Shown in pieces: positions 1 through 5,253 of a stretch of DNA of 5,253 nt. Below the pieces are notes generated by a model. It searched no databases and was not told the DNA's origin. It was given only the letters and a program-made list of their open reading frames with translations. Both the position numbers and the translations under genes were made by a program. The stretch comes from Planctomycetota bacterium (lineage in GTDB: Bacteria > Planctomycetota > Phycisphaerae > UBA1845), in the NCBI GenBank assembly GCA_022567365.1, contig JADFHG010000292.1:1-5253 (forward strand). The letters run 5' to 3'. The first letter of the stretch is position 1, and every line of letters begins with the position of its first letter.

Positions 1-128
1 TCGTCGTGGAAAACAGCCTGGTCAAACCGGGTGACTATCGCCGGGTCAACCTGGCGTTCTTCACGCTCAACGGTGCGGTCAGCCTGGTGCTGGCGGCGGC
101 CGCGATCGCCGATGTCCTCCTTCTCTAG
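1..128 (+). CDS. UbiA-family polyprenyltransferase, C-terminal end (partial)
   Basis: The reading frame is open from the window edge (first full codon at 3) to TAG at 126-128 and gives 41 residues. The segment reads about NSLVKPGDYRRVNLAFFT, then LNGAVSLVLAAAAIADVLLL. This matches the tail I know from UbiA-like 4-hydroxybenzoate/menaquinone-type prenyltransferases: a polar loop with a 'LVKPxDxxRVNxAFFxxNG' pattern followed by one last hydrophobic helix ending at the C-terminus. Such enzymes are inner-membrane proteins that attach a polyprenyl chain to an aromatic quinone precursor. The catalytic DxxxD motifs would lie upstream and are not in the window, so the family call rests on the tail alone and the exact substrate cannot be told. 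The next gene starts about 380 bp downstream behind its own promoter, so the two are probably not co-transcribed. Confidence 0.65.
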   Translation, partial: VVENSLVKPGDYRRVNLAFFTLNGAVSLVLAAAAIADVLLL

Positions 129-273
129 GGCAAGGATCGTTGTTGTGTGACGCCCGTCCCCCGTGGCGGACGCAGAGTTCATGAGGGTTGCTGAGCTTTC
201 GCACGCTGCACACAAACAGCCGACGCTCCAGTGAATGGTCACACGTCGTTTTGCGGTTTGACAGAATCGAGCG

Positions 274-320
274 CGAGCCGAGCGAACGTGCAAATCCCGC
301 TCCCTCACGTTCGCGGTTCG
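274..320. other. Potential hairpin formed by inverted repeat copies
   Basis: CGAACGTG at 283-290 is the exact reverse complement of CACGTTCG at 306-313. Beyond a two-base bulge (281-282), 274-280 pairs with 314-320 through six Watson-Crick pairs and one G-T pair. The result is a 15-bp interrupted stem with a 15-base loop (291-305). It is not followed by a T-run, so it is not a typical intrinsic terminator. It could act in RNA if the region is transcribed, or it may simply reflect the palindromic nature of the repeat family. Confidence 0.55.
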
Positions 321-385
321 GATTGGGGCCACTCCCTGACGGTCGCGGTTCGGATTGGGGCCACTCCCTGACGGTCGCGGTTCGG
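274..385. repeat. Cluster of about 32-bp direct repeats with a diverged inverted copy
   Basis: Three copies lie head to tail. Unit A is 299-330, unit B is 331-362, and unit C is truncated at 363-385. Units A and B match at 29 of 32 positions; unit C matches the first 23 bases of unit B exactly. The core is CCCTGACGGTCGCGGTTCGG followed by ATTGGGGCC. A shorter, diverged inverted copy lies at 274-290. From memory, closely similar sequences are scattered through intergenic regions of Planctomycetota genomes, where they often generate spurious short protein predictions. Function is unknown; it behaves like a dispersed intergenic repeat of the REP/BIME kind. The repeats themselves are seen directly; the taxonomic link is recall. 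Confidence 0.85.
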
Positions 386-471
386 AAAGAGCCGGCCATG
401 TAACCAACGGGATCAAGGTTGACGATGCACCAGCCAGCGTCACCATCGCGATCGGTCCGCCGTGCGGCCTG

Positions 472-500
472 TGGTCATCGCGGCGCCACTATCCTACAAT
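472..500 (+). promoter_or_regulatory. Candidate sigma70-type promoter for the ABC operon (leaderless type)
   Basis: TGGTCA at 472-477 matches 4 of 6 consensus -35 bases, and TACAAT at 495-500 matches 5 of 6 -10 bases. The spacer is exactly 17 bp. Transcription would be expected to start about 7 bases after the -10 box, at about 507-508, which is the ATG at 508. No Shine-Dalgarno sequence precedes either ATG (499 or 508), which fits a leaderless mRNA. The -10 box overlaps the ATG at 499, arguing that 499 is not the start codon if this promoter is used. This is inferred from sequence only. Confidence 0.5.
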
Positions 501-507
501 GCCGCTC

Positions 508-1248
508 ATGGGTGTCGTTCTCGAAGTCCGCGATTTGGTCAAGGTGTATCCCACCGACGGCGTGCCGGTGCGCGCGCTCGACGCGATATCGCTCTCGGTC
601 GAAAAGGGCGAGTTCGTCGCGATCATGGGGGCCAGCGGCTCGGGCAAGAGCACGCTTCTTCACTTGATGGGGGGTCTCGACCAGCCGACCGCCGGATCGA
701 TTCACATCGAAGGCAACGACATCCTCGCCATGAACGACAAAGAGCGCACGCTCTTCCGCCGGCGAAGGATGGGCATCATCTTTCAAGCGTACAATCTCAT
801 CCCGACGCTCGACGCAATCGAAAACGTCGCGCTCGTGACCATGATCGACGGTAGCGACACCGCACACGCCATGGAAAAAGCGGCGGCGCTGCTCGAGCGG
901 GTGGATCTCGGCCATCGCATGCGCCACCGCCCGCAGGCGTTGTCCGGCGGCGAGCAACAGCGCGTGGCCATCGCGCGGGCGATGATGAACGATCCGGCGG
1001 TGGTCCTCGCCGACGAGCCGACCGGAAACCTCGATTCACAACATGCCCAGGCTATCTGGCGCCTGCTGGCCGCGCTTTCAAAAGACCGCGACTGTACCGT
1101 GGTCGCGGTGACCCACGAGTCGACCGGAGCGACCTTCGCCGACCGGGTCGTCATGCTCAAGGATGGGCGGGTCGTTGACACTGTCACGCCCGGTGGAGAA
1201 CAAGATGCGTCGATGGTGGCAGCTCGGTACGCGCAACTGGCGAGTTAA
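508..1248 (+). CDS. ABC transporter ATP-binding protein, LolD/MacB/YbbA type
   Basis: This 246-residue protein is the cytoplasmic ATPase that powers the permease encoded next to it. All ABC motifs are intact: Walker A GASGSGKST at residues 41-49, Q-loop Gln93 (IFQAYNLIPT), signature LSGGEQQR at 145-152, Walker B VVLADEP at 165-171 with catalytic Glu170, D-loop NLDS at 174-177, and switch His203. The motif wording (FQxYNLIPTLxxxENV, LSGGEQQRVAIARA, DEPTGNLDS) is that of the MacB/LolD/YbbA branch, whose partners are FtsX-type permeases, and the length fits that branch. I chose ATG 508 because the promoter just upstream would start transcription there; ATG 499 adds only three residues, and the frame stays open back into the repeats. 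The last 44 bases overlap the permease gene, implying translational coupling. The family is firm; the substrate is unknown. Confidence 0.93.
   Translation: MGVVLEVRDLVKVYPTDGVPVRALDAISLSVEKGEFVAIMGASGSGKSTLLHLMGGLDQPTAGSIHIEGNDILAMNDKERTLFRRRRMGIIFQAYNLIPTLDAIENVALVTMIDGSDTAHAMEKAAALLERVDLGHRMRHRPQALSGGEQQRVAIARAMMNDPAVVLADEPTGNLDSQHAQAIWRLLAALSKDRDCTVVAVTHESTGATFADRVVMLKDGRVVDTVTPGGEQDASMVAARYAQLAS
1192..1198 (+). promoter_or_regulatory. Ribosome binding site deciding the permease start
   Basis: GGTGGAG lies six bases before ATG 1205, inside the 3' end of the ATPase gene. It supports 1205 over the in-frame ATG at 1163, which lacks such a site and would add 14 residues (starting MGGSLTLSRP) unlike the usual short basic N-terminus of FtsX-type permeases. 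Confidence 0.6.
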
Positions 1249-4117
1249 TCCGGGTCGATGTGCGGCCGCCGTCACCTCCATCGCCCTCGGCGTCGCCACC
1301 GTCGTCGTGATGACCAGCCTATACGAGACGGCGCGCCGCGCGATCCAAGCCGACGTCGTCAGCCGATGGCTCGGGGCCGCGCACCTGTCCATCAACCCGC
1401 CCGGCGCCCACCACGGGCACTTGGACGTTTCGCTCGCCGATGACATCGCCGCGCTCGAGGGCGTCGAGCGGGTGACCGCCCGGCTTCAGCGCCGCATGTA
1501 CTACGTAGACATGGAACGCGACGTCGAACTCGTCGGCAAGGACGTCTGGTGGATCGACGGGATCGGCATCAACCCCGAAACCGAGGCGCACTTTCGCACG
1601 TTCCCTAACCTTACCGGCCGGATGATCCGTTCGGGCGAGCGCGGCGTGGCAATCATGGAGCGCCCCGTCGCGAAGAAATGGGGCATCGAACTCGGCCAGG
1701 AGATCGCGGTCGCACGCAATCAGGGCGGCGCTCGAACGATGCTCACCGTCATCGGTCTGATCGACAGCGAGCGAATCGCGGACTTTCAGCAGCCCAACGT
1801 CTTCATGGCGATCGAAGACGCCCAACAGATCGTGAAACAGCCCGCGACCGCATCCGCGATCGACGTCATGCTGCACGACACTTCGCCGGATTCCCTGGAA
1901 AAAGTCCGTACCGCCGTCGAGGAGGTCATCCGTCGGCGGCACGAACCGCACAAGGTCGAGTCCGCCGCCGCCCGATACGCGTTGCTCGAAGAGGCCGATC
2001 GTTTGACGCGCTTTGCTTTGATGCTCACGGCGATGGTCGCCCAGCTTACGGCGTTTTTCATCATTCTTACGACCATGGGCGTGAGCCTTTTCCAACGCCA
2101 GGGGTTGATGGGCGTCATGCGCTGCATCGGGTTCACACGGGGACAACTGTCCACGTTGCTGCTGGCGGAGTTGGTCCCGCTCGGCGCGGTCGGCACCATG
2201 CTCGGACTGGCGATGGGCGTTGGGGTGATGCTCGGGCTGCCGCATGTGGTCGGCGACGGTTCGCAGACGATGTATTTCAGCCAATGGGGCATGGTTCTCT
2301 CGGCGGTCAGCGGTTTCGCAACGACAATGCTGAGTGCTGCCGCGCTGCTCTTTCAGGTGGGGCGCGTCACACCGATGGCGGCCGTCACGAATCAGGCGCG
2401 CGCTCCCCGCATGCGGTACGTCGTCATCTGCGCCGTGGTCGGTGTCGCGCTCATCGCCGCCTACGAGGGGATCATTCGCAACATCGCACGCACCAACTCC
2501 GTCGAACCCATCGACGCGATATTCAGCGTGCTCACCGCGTACGGCGGTTACGTCTTGATCGCACCCGCCCTGGTCTTGCTCATCGGTCGCCCCACGGTCC
2601 GTGCCGTGGGTTGGCTCATGGGCCTTCGCGGCAAGCTGACCGACGGAGAGTTCGTGCGTGCGCCCTGGCGCAGCGCGGCCGTCTGTTGGATGCTTATGGT
2701 CGGCCTGTCGCTCATTGTCTACGTGGCGGTTTGGGCGGAGACGCTCGTGGGCGTGTGGGATTTTCCGGCGCAGCTTCCCGAGACGTTTGTCTGGTCGTCC
2801 CGATACGTGGGGACCAGCGCGGTCGAGCGCGTGCGCGCCCTGCCGGTTGTGACCCGATGCTCGATCATCGCCGACATCGACTGCGAAATCGTGAACAAAC
2901 GGGTGGAGCGAAAGTCGCTGAGCGCGAAGCTTATGGATCGGTTGCTCGCGCAGTTCACCCGCCCCGTCTTTGTGACGGCCGACCCCGGTGACATACTCTC
3001 CATGCTCGAGCTTGATTTCGTCGAAGGCAGCCTCGAGGATTCGTTGGCGAAGCTCGATGCGGGAGGCCACGTACTAATCCCTACGCAGGCAGCCCATAAT
3101 CACAATTTGCACCTCGGAGACACAATCACGATTCGGATCAAGGGTCGTACCGCGGATTTCACGATCGCCGGTGTGGTGCAGTCGCCTGCCTTGGACATGG
3201 CCGTGAGTTTCTTTCAAGCCACCAGCTATATGGAGTTCGCGGCTGCGAGTGCGGTCCTCGGCACCCGATCCGACATGCAGGAGAAGTTCGGTCTTGACTA
3301 CGTGTCGATGTTCATGTGCGACTTGGACCTCGCCGAAACCGCACCTCCCCCGGGATTCGGATCAACCGATCTACCCGACCATACGGATTCGCGCATGATG
3401 GCGCGCGCCGTGCTCGATTGGGCGGATCATCTTCCGAACGAACAGGCCCTCATCGACGACATGGCGGCTCACCTTCGCGCCCTTGTGGACGACAACGTGG
3501 CGTTGCCCTCTGCGATCGAGGCCGAGCTTCGGCGCTTCGCGCTCGCCGTGCGATACCTGTCATGGCGTTCGGACCGCTACAGCGCCGAGGAAAACTGGGC
3601 GGCCCTTCGCGAGCGCCTCGCGCTGCTCAACATCGCCCACGCCATGGACCGCCCCGACGCGATCATGGGATCGCTCCGCCGTCTCAAGCACGCGGTGGAG
3701 ACGAGCATTCGTCATGCCACCGTGGTGTTCACGTGGATCCCCTCAATCGCCCTCGCCGTGGCCGCCATCGGCATCGGCAATCTCATTATGGTAAGCGTGC
3801 ACGCCCGATCGCGGCAGATTGCCGTATTGCGGGCCGTCGGCGCGACCAAGTCTCAGATTCTCCGCCTCGTCTTGGCGGAGGCCGTCGCATTGGGATTCGT
3901 GGGGAGCATTATCGGGCTGACCCTCGGGCTCCATCAGGCGCGCAGCGAGGCCATCGTCGTTGGCGCCATCACGGGGTTTCAGCCACGTCTCACCATCCCC
4001 TACGCGACGATCGCGGCGGGTGTGGCGTTGACCGTGGGTGTGTGCCTGATTGCCGGAATCGGCCCCGCGTGCCGGGCCGCGCGCAATAATATCGTCGCCG
4101 CCATGCAGACCACGTGA
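1205..4117 (+). CDS. FtsX/MacB-type ABC transporter permease, 10 TM, YbbP-like topology
   Basis: This 970-residue inner-membrane protein is the partner of the preceding ATPase. By eye the TM helices are about 19-39, 270-296, 316-345, 361-384, 404-424, 436-460, 489-512, 839-865, 886-909 and 930-955. Basic loops fall on the cytoplasmic side throughout, with both ends inside. Two extracytoplasmic domains follow TM1 (about 40-268) and TM7 (about 513-838). Each FtsX half carries the cytoplasmic motif expected to contact the ATPase: GVMRCIGFTRGQL at 303-315 and, closer to consensus, IAVLRAVGATKSQI at 872-885. MacB-like core sequence is visible at about 132-170 and 605-662 (GGHVLIP, LGDTITI, FTIAGVV). 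YbbP of E. coli has the same layout at about 800 residues; the extra length here lies mostly in the second periplasmic domain, where about 690-830 looks helical and polar. Such proteins transmit motion to the periplasm rather than always moving substrate through a channel. No adaptor gene is in view, so the role (lipid, lipoprotein or peptide handling) is open. Confidence 0.9.
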   Translation: MRRWWQLGTRNWRVNPGRCAAAVTSIALGVATVVVMTSLYETARRAIQADVVSRWLGAAHLSINPPGAHHGHLDVSLADDIAALEGVERVTARLQRRMYYVDMERDVELVGKDVWWIDGIGINPETEAHFRTFPNLTGRMIRSGERGVAIMERPVAKKWGIELGQEIAVARNQGGARTMLTVIGLIDSERIADFQQPNVFMAIEDAQQIVKQPATASAIDVMLHDTSPDSLEKVRTAVEEVIRRRHEPHKVESAAARYALLEEADRLTRFALMLTAMVAQLTAFFIILTTMGVSLFQRQGLMGVMRCIGFTRGQLSTLLLAELVPLGAVGTMLGLAMGVGVMLGLPHVVGDGSQTMYFSQWGMVLSAVSGFATTMLSAAALLFQVGRVTPMAAVTNQARAPRMRYVVICAVVGVALIAAYEGIIRNIARTNSVEPIDAIFSVLTAYGGYVLIAPALVLLIGRPTVRAVGWLMGLRGKLTDGEFVRAPWRSAAVCWMLMVGLSLIVYVAVWAETLVGVWDFPAQLPETFVWSSRYVGTSAVERVRALPVVTRCSIIADIDCEIVNKRVERKSLSAKLMDRLLAQFTRPVFVTADPGDILSMLELDFVEGSLEDSLAKLDAGGHVLIPTQAAHNHNLHLGDTITIRIKGRTADFTIAGVVQSPALDMAVSFFQATSYMEFAAASAVLGTRSDMQEKFGLDYVSMFMCDLDLAETAPPPGFGSTDLPDHTDSRMMARAVLDWADHLPNEQALIDDMAAHLRALVDDNVALPSAIEAELRRFALAVRYLSWRSDRYSAEENWAALRERLALLNIAHAMDRPDAIMGSLRRLKHAVETSIRHATVVFTWIPSIALAVAAIGIGNLIMVSVHARSRQIAVLRAVGATKSQILRLVLAEAVALGFVGSIIGLTLGLHQARSEAIVVGAITGFQPRLTIPYATIAAGVALTVGVCLIAGIGPACRAARNNIVAAMQTT

Positions 4118-4432
4118 CCGATCCGCCAATGCGCGGGCATAGGACCCGGCAAGCCCTACGCTACCGGAATGCATGCCGGTCCTTTATCGGTCCTGTGGAT
4201 CGCTTCTCCCTCTAAGAAACACACCCGTTCCCCGCGTAATGTATGCTTTATGCGAGCCGCTACCGTGGGATTGTGATATTCGACGGGAGTTCTTGTCGCG
4301 GCGAGTGGAGAACCCCCGCGGCGCGGAGCGGCGTTGGATGTACTCCCATAGGGCGGGCGGCTCGATATCGCAACGCCTGGGAGCAATGTGGGCTGGACCT
4401 CGCGAGAGCGCGGCATTCAACCGGAGGCCGTT
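4118..4432. other. Intergenic region with two possible hairpins
   Basis: These 315 bases separate the permease stop from the HAMP gene. Short overlapping frames on both strands show no family signature and are not called. Two foldable segments are visible. In the first, GGACC(C)GGC at 4142-4150 pairs with GCCGGTCC at 4175-4182, with one bulged C; it lies 25 bases after the stop and is followed by only a weak TTTAT, so it could be a poor terminator. In the second, 4284-4293 pairs with 4309-4318 at 9 of 10 positions across a 15-base loop, about 115 bases before the HAMP start. I found no promoter with two good boxes and proper spacing, and I recognise no riboswitch. Confidence 0.4.
4423..4427 (+). 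promoter_or_regulatory. Ribosome binding site deciding the HAMP-protein start
   Basis: GGAGG stands five bases before ATG 4433. It favours 4433 over the upstream in-frame ATG-less/alternative start near 4388, which has no such site and would add 15 residues in a region without recognisable protein character. Confidence 0.75.
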
Positions 4433-5143
4433 ATGGCATCCATACAAGCGAACGACGAATCAGACAAACCGCGCGGAACCGGCGGCCACAAGCGTCGACT
4501 CTACTTGATCAACCCCGCCTTCCAGTGGAAGTACACCATCGCGATCGTCCTGAGCGTCCTGATCGTGTCGTCGTTTATGAGCATCATACTGTTCGGTGTG
4601 CTCAACGACCAGGCGCGCGCCCGCGTGCTCGACCCGATGTCCGCGACCGGGTGGCGAATCACCTTGACGATTCTCATCTCCGGAGCGACCTTTGCAGCCA
4701 TCATGGCGGGCGCGCTCGGGATATGGAGTTTGTTCATGACGCATCGAATCAGCGGACCCATGTTCGTGCTCAATCGCAACCTCGAGGTGCTCGGCAAGGG
4801 CCGTTTCCCGACCCACCGACCTCTGCGAAAGAAGGATGAGTTCAAAGAGATCCACGAGACGTTTTGGCGCGCCGTGCTCGCAATCCAAAACCGCAAGAAA
4901 GCGGACCTGACGGCGCTTGGCGATATCCTCGGGGCCATAAGAGAGGTGGCCACCGTCGAGGATTCCGACCGTCACAGCGCGCTTGCGGCCCTCGCCGTCC
5001 GCGTCGAAACGATGCGCGACGAAACCGCTCGGGCGCTCGGCGTCGACCGCGCCGAGCTTGACGGCTCCGACGGTAGCGACGCGACGTCGTTTGTAGAAAC
5101 GGATCAAACCGTGCCCGCTGCGTACGACCCCTCCCAAGAATAA
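4433..5143 (+). CDS. Two-TM membrane protein with HAMP-like domain, no output domain
   Basis: The 236-residue product begins with a polar tail (1-19) and a basic patch KRRLYLINPAFQWKY (20-34). TM1 is about 34-56, a short loop of about 20 residues follows, and TM2 is about 77-101. Directly after TM2 comes a HAMP-like segment (about 101-153): HRISGP with Pro109, the first amphipathic helix FVLNRNLEVLGKG, a connector, then the conserved acidic DEF at 135-137 and a second helix to about 151. HAMP domains relay conformational change from membrane sensors to kinase, cyclase or chemotaxis output domains. None follows here: residues 154-203 look helical and the last 30 or so are acidic and Ser/Thr-rich. 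The periplasmic loop is too small for a normal ligand domain. I know of similar stand-alone TM-HAMP proteins with the 'FQxKY' start in Planctomycetota and Myxococcota, function unknown to me. The gene has its own RBS and follows the permease in the same direction, but the 315-bp gap makes co-transcription uncertain. Confidence 0.75.
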   Translation: MASIQANDESDKPRGTGGHKRRLYLINPAFQWKYTIAIVLSVLIVSSFMSIILFGVLNDQARARVLDPMSATGWRITLTILISGATFAAIMAGALGIWSLFMTHRISGPMFVLNRNLEVLGKGRFPTHRPLRKKDEFKEIHETFWRAVLAIQNRKKADLTALGDILGAIREVATVEDSDRHSALAALAVRVETMRDETARALGVDRAELDGSDGSDATSFVETDQTVPAAYDPSQE

Positions 5144-5164
5144 ATGGATTCCGGCACTAGTGCT

Positions 5165-5193
5165 TTGTCACGGCTCAGAATTTGGGTTATCTT
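5165..5193 (+). promoter_or_regulatory. Candidate transposase promoter within the IS end
   Basis: TTGTCA at 5165-5170 (5 of 6 consensus bases) and TATCTT at 5188-5193 (4 of 6) are separated by 17 bp. Transcription would start near 5200, leaving a leader of about 37 bases before the transposase ATG. The -35 box falls within what should be the terminal inverted repeat, so transposase binding to the end could repress its own gene. That regulatory point is inference. Confidence 0.45.
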
Positions 5194-5236
5194 GCCTTCT
5201 TGTTCTTGACGTTTCGGAAGACAAGGAGGTTTCCCG

Positions 5237-5253
5237 ATGCAGAAGAAGTACAT
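5237..5253 (+). CDS. IS630-family transposase, first codons only (partial)
   Basis: ATG 5237 is preceded by a full Shine-Dalgarno AAGGAGGT (5223-5230) at ideal spacing. The five complete codons read MQKKY and the sixth begins AT. This opening, typically continuing into an 'I/V-V-R-L-T/S-x-E-E-R' helix-turn-helix region, is one I recognise from IS630/Tc1-mariner-type transposases. These carry a DDE catalytic domain and insert at TA dinucleotides. Five residues cannot prove the family. The call rests on those residues plus the strong RBS and the CTAG junction upstream. It runs off the window end. Confidence 0.55.

Larger units (their letters stand above)
129..498. other. Intergenic spacer without a credible gene
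   Basis: These 370 bases separate the UbiA-type gene from the ABC operon. The short open frames here run through the repeat cluster, translate it into Arg/Ser/Pro/Gly-rich peptides and lack a family signature, so I do not call them genes. A 5-bp stem (155-159 with 168-172) lies shortly after the upstream stop codon but has no T-tract, so I do not call it a terminator. The spacer holds the repeat cluster at 274-385 and the promoter at 472-500. A perfect TTGACA occurs at 258-263, but no -10 element lies at the proper distance. Confidence 0.7.
5158..5253 (+). mobile_element. Left end of an IS630-like insertion sequence (partial)
   Basis: Fourteen bases after the HAMP gene's stop codon, the sequence changes from coding GC-rich DNA to an AT-richer stretch, GTGCTTTGTCACGGCTCAG and onward. 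It contains a promoter, a perfect Shine-Dalgarno and the beginning of an IS630-type transposase. The junction sits in CTAG (5157-5160). Members of the IS630 family insert at TA, and IS630 itself prefers CTAG, so the TA at 5158-5159 is the probable duplicated target. The right end, and hence the terminal inverted repeat and second TA, lie outside the window, so the exact boundary is inferred. Confidence 0.6.

Noticed and set aside
155..172. Short hairpin after the UbiA-type gene as a terminator
   Set aside because: The stem is only 5 bp with an 8-base loop and there is no T-tract.
258..263. A perfect TTGACA -35 box
   Set aside because: No -10-like hexamer lies 16-18 bp downstream; the sequence there is GC-rich repeat (around 280-287).
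299..385. Repeat cluster considered as a CRISPR array
   Set aside because: The units are contiguous with no variable spacers, so it is a tandem/dispersed repeat, not an array.
188..403. A 71-codon open frame across the spacer repeats, with another on the opposite strand at 79-399
   Set aside because: Both are produced by repeat sequence translated as Arg/Ser/Pro/Gly-rich peptides, lack an RBS or family signature, and the reverse-strand one runs into the UbiA-type coding end.
355..498. Upstream extension of the ATPase frame to a TTG at 355
   Set aside because: The added 51 residues translate repeat DNA and spacer. ABC ATPases of this type start only a few residues before the 'LEVRDLVKVY' strand, and a promoter lies at 472-500.
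1678..2991. A 437-codon open frame on the + strand inside the permease gene
   Set aside because: Its translation is Arg/Gly-rich without any domain, and it is an alternate-frame shadow of the permease.
1319..3070. A 583-codon open frame on the - strand
   Set aside because: It lies wholly inside the permease gene. The His/Arg/Asp-rich low-complexity translation is the usual antisense shadow of high-GC codon use, while the + frame has clear TM helices and FtsX motifs.

Overview
This is a GC-rich bacterial window in which every supported gene lies on the + strand. It holds the C-terminal end of a UbiA-type prenyltransferase, a repeat-bearing spacer, an ABC ATPase/permease pair, a small membrane HAMP protein, and the left end of an insertion sequence with its first transposase codons. 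The spacer repeats (CCCTGACGGTCGCGGTTCGG type) resemble a dispersed repeat I associate with Planctomycetota genomes. With the GC content and the style of the UbiA tail this suggests Planctomycetota, perhaps Phycisphaerae. That placement is recall and inference; no marker gene here proves it.

Layout. Bases 1-128 encode the last transmembrane helix of the UbiA-family enzyme. Bases 129-498 have no credible gene; they hold a cluster of about 32-bp direct repeats (299-385) plus a diverged inverted copy that can fold with the first unit (274-320). A sigma70-like promoter (472-500) follows, spaced so that transcription would begin almost exactly on the ATG at 508. This makes the ABC operon a candidate leaderless transcript. 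Bases 508-1248 encode a complete LolD/MacB/YbbA-type ATPase. The permease gene (1205-4117) starts inside it with a 44-bp overlap and its own Shine-Dalgarno sequence. It encodes 970 residues with 10 predicted TM helices and two large extracytoplasmic domains, a YbbP-like topology. After a 315-bp gap with two possible hairpins, a well-positioned Shine-Dalgarno starts a 236-residue protein with two TM helices, a HAMP-like domain and no output domain (4433-5143). From about 5158 an IS630-like element begins at a CTAG site, with a promoter, a strong RBS and the first codons (MQKKY) of its transposase.

How the genes fit together. The ATPase and permease should form one inner-membrane complex of the mechanotransmission (MacB/LolCDE/YbbAP) class, with ATP hydrolysis in the cytoplasm moving the periplasmic domains. 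No periplasmic adaptor or outer-membrane partner gene is visible, so the substrate is unknown. The HAMP protein has its own RBS and a long leader, so its link to the transporter is only positional.

I see no clear evidence of a previously undescribed system. The points most worth a second look are the predicted helical insertion in the permease's second periplasmic domain, the output-less HAMP protein beside the transporter, the leaderless-type promoter, and the repeat cluster.
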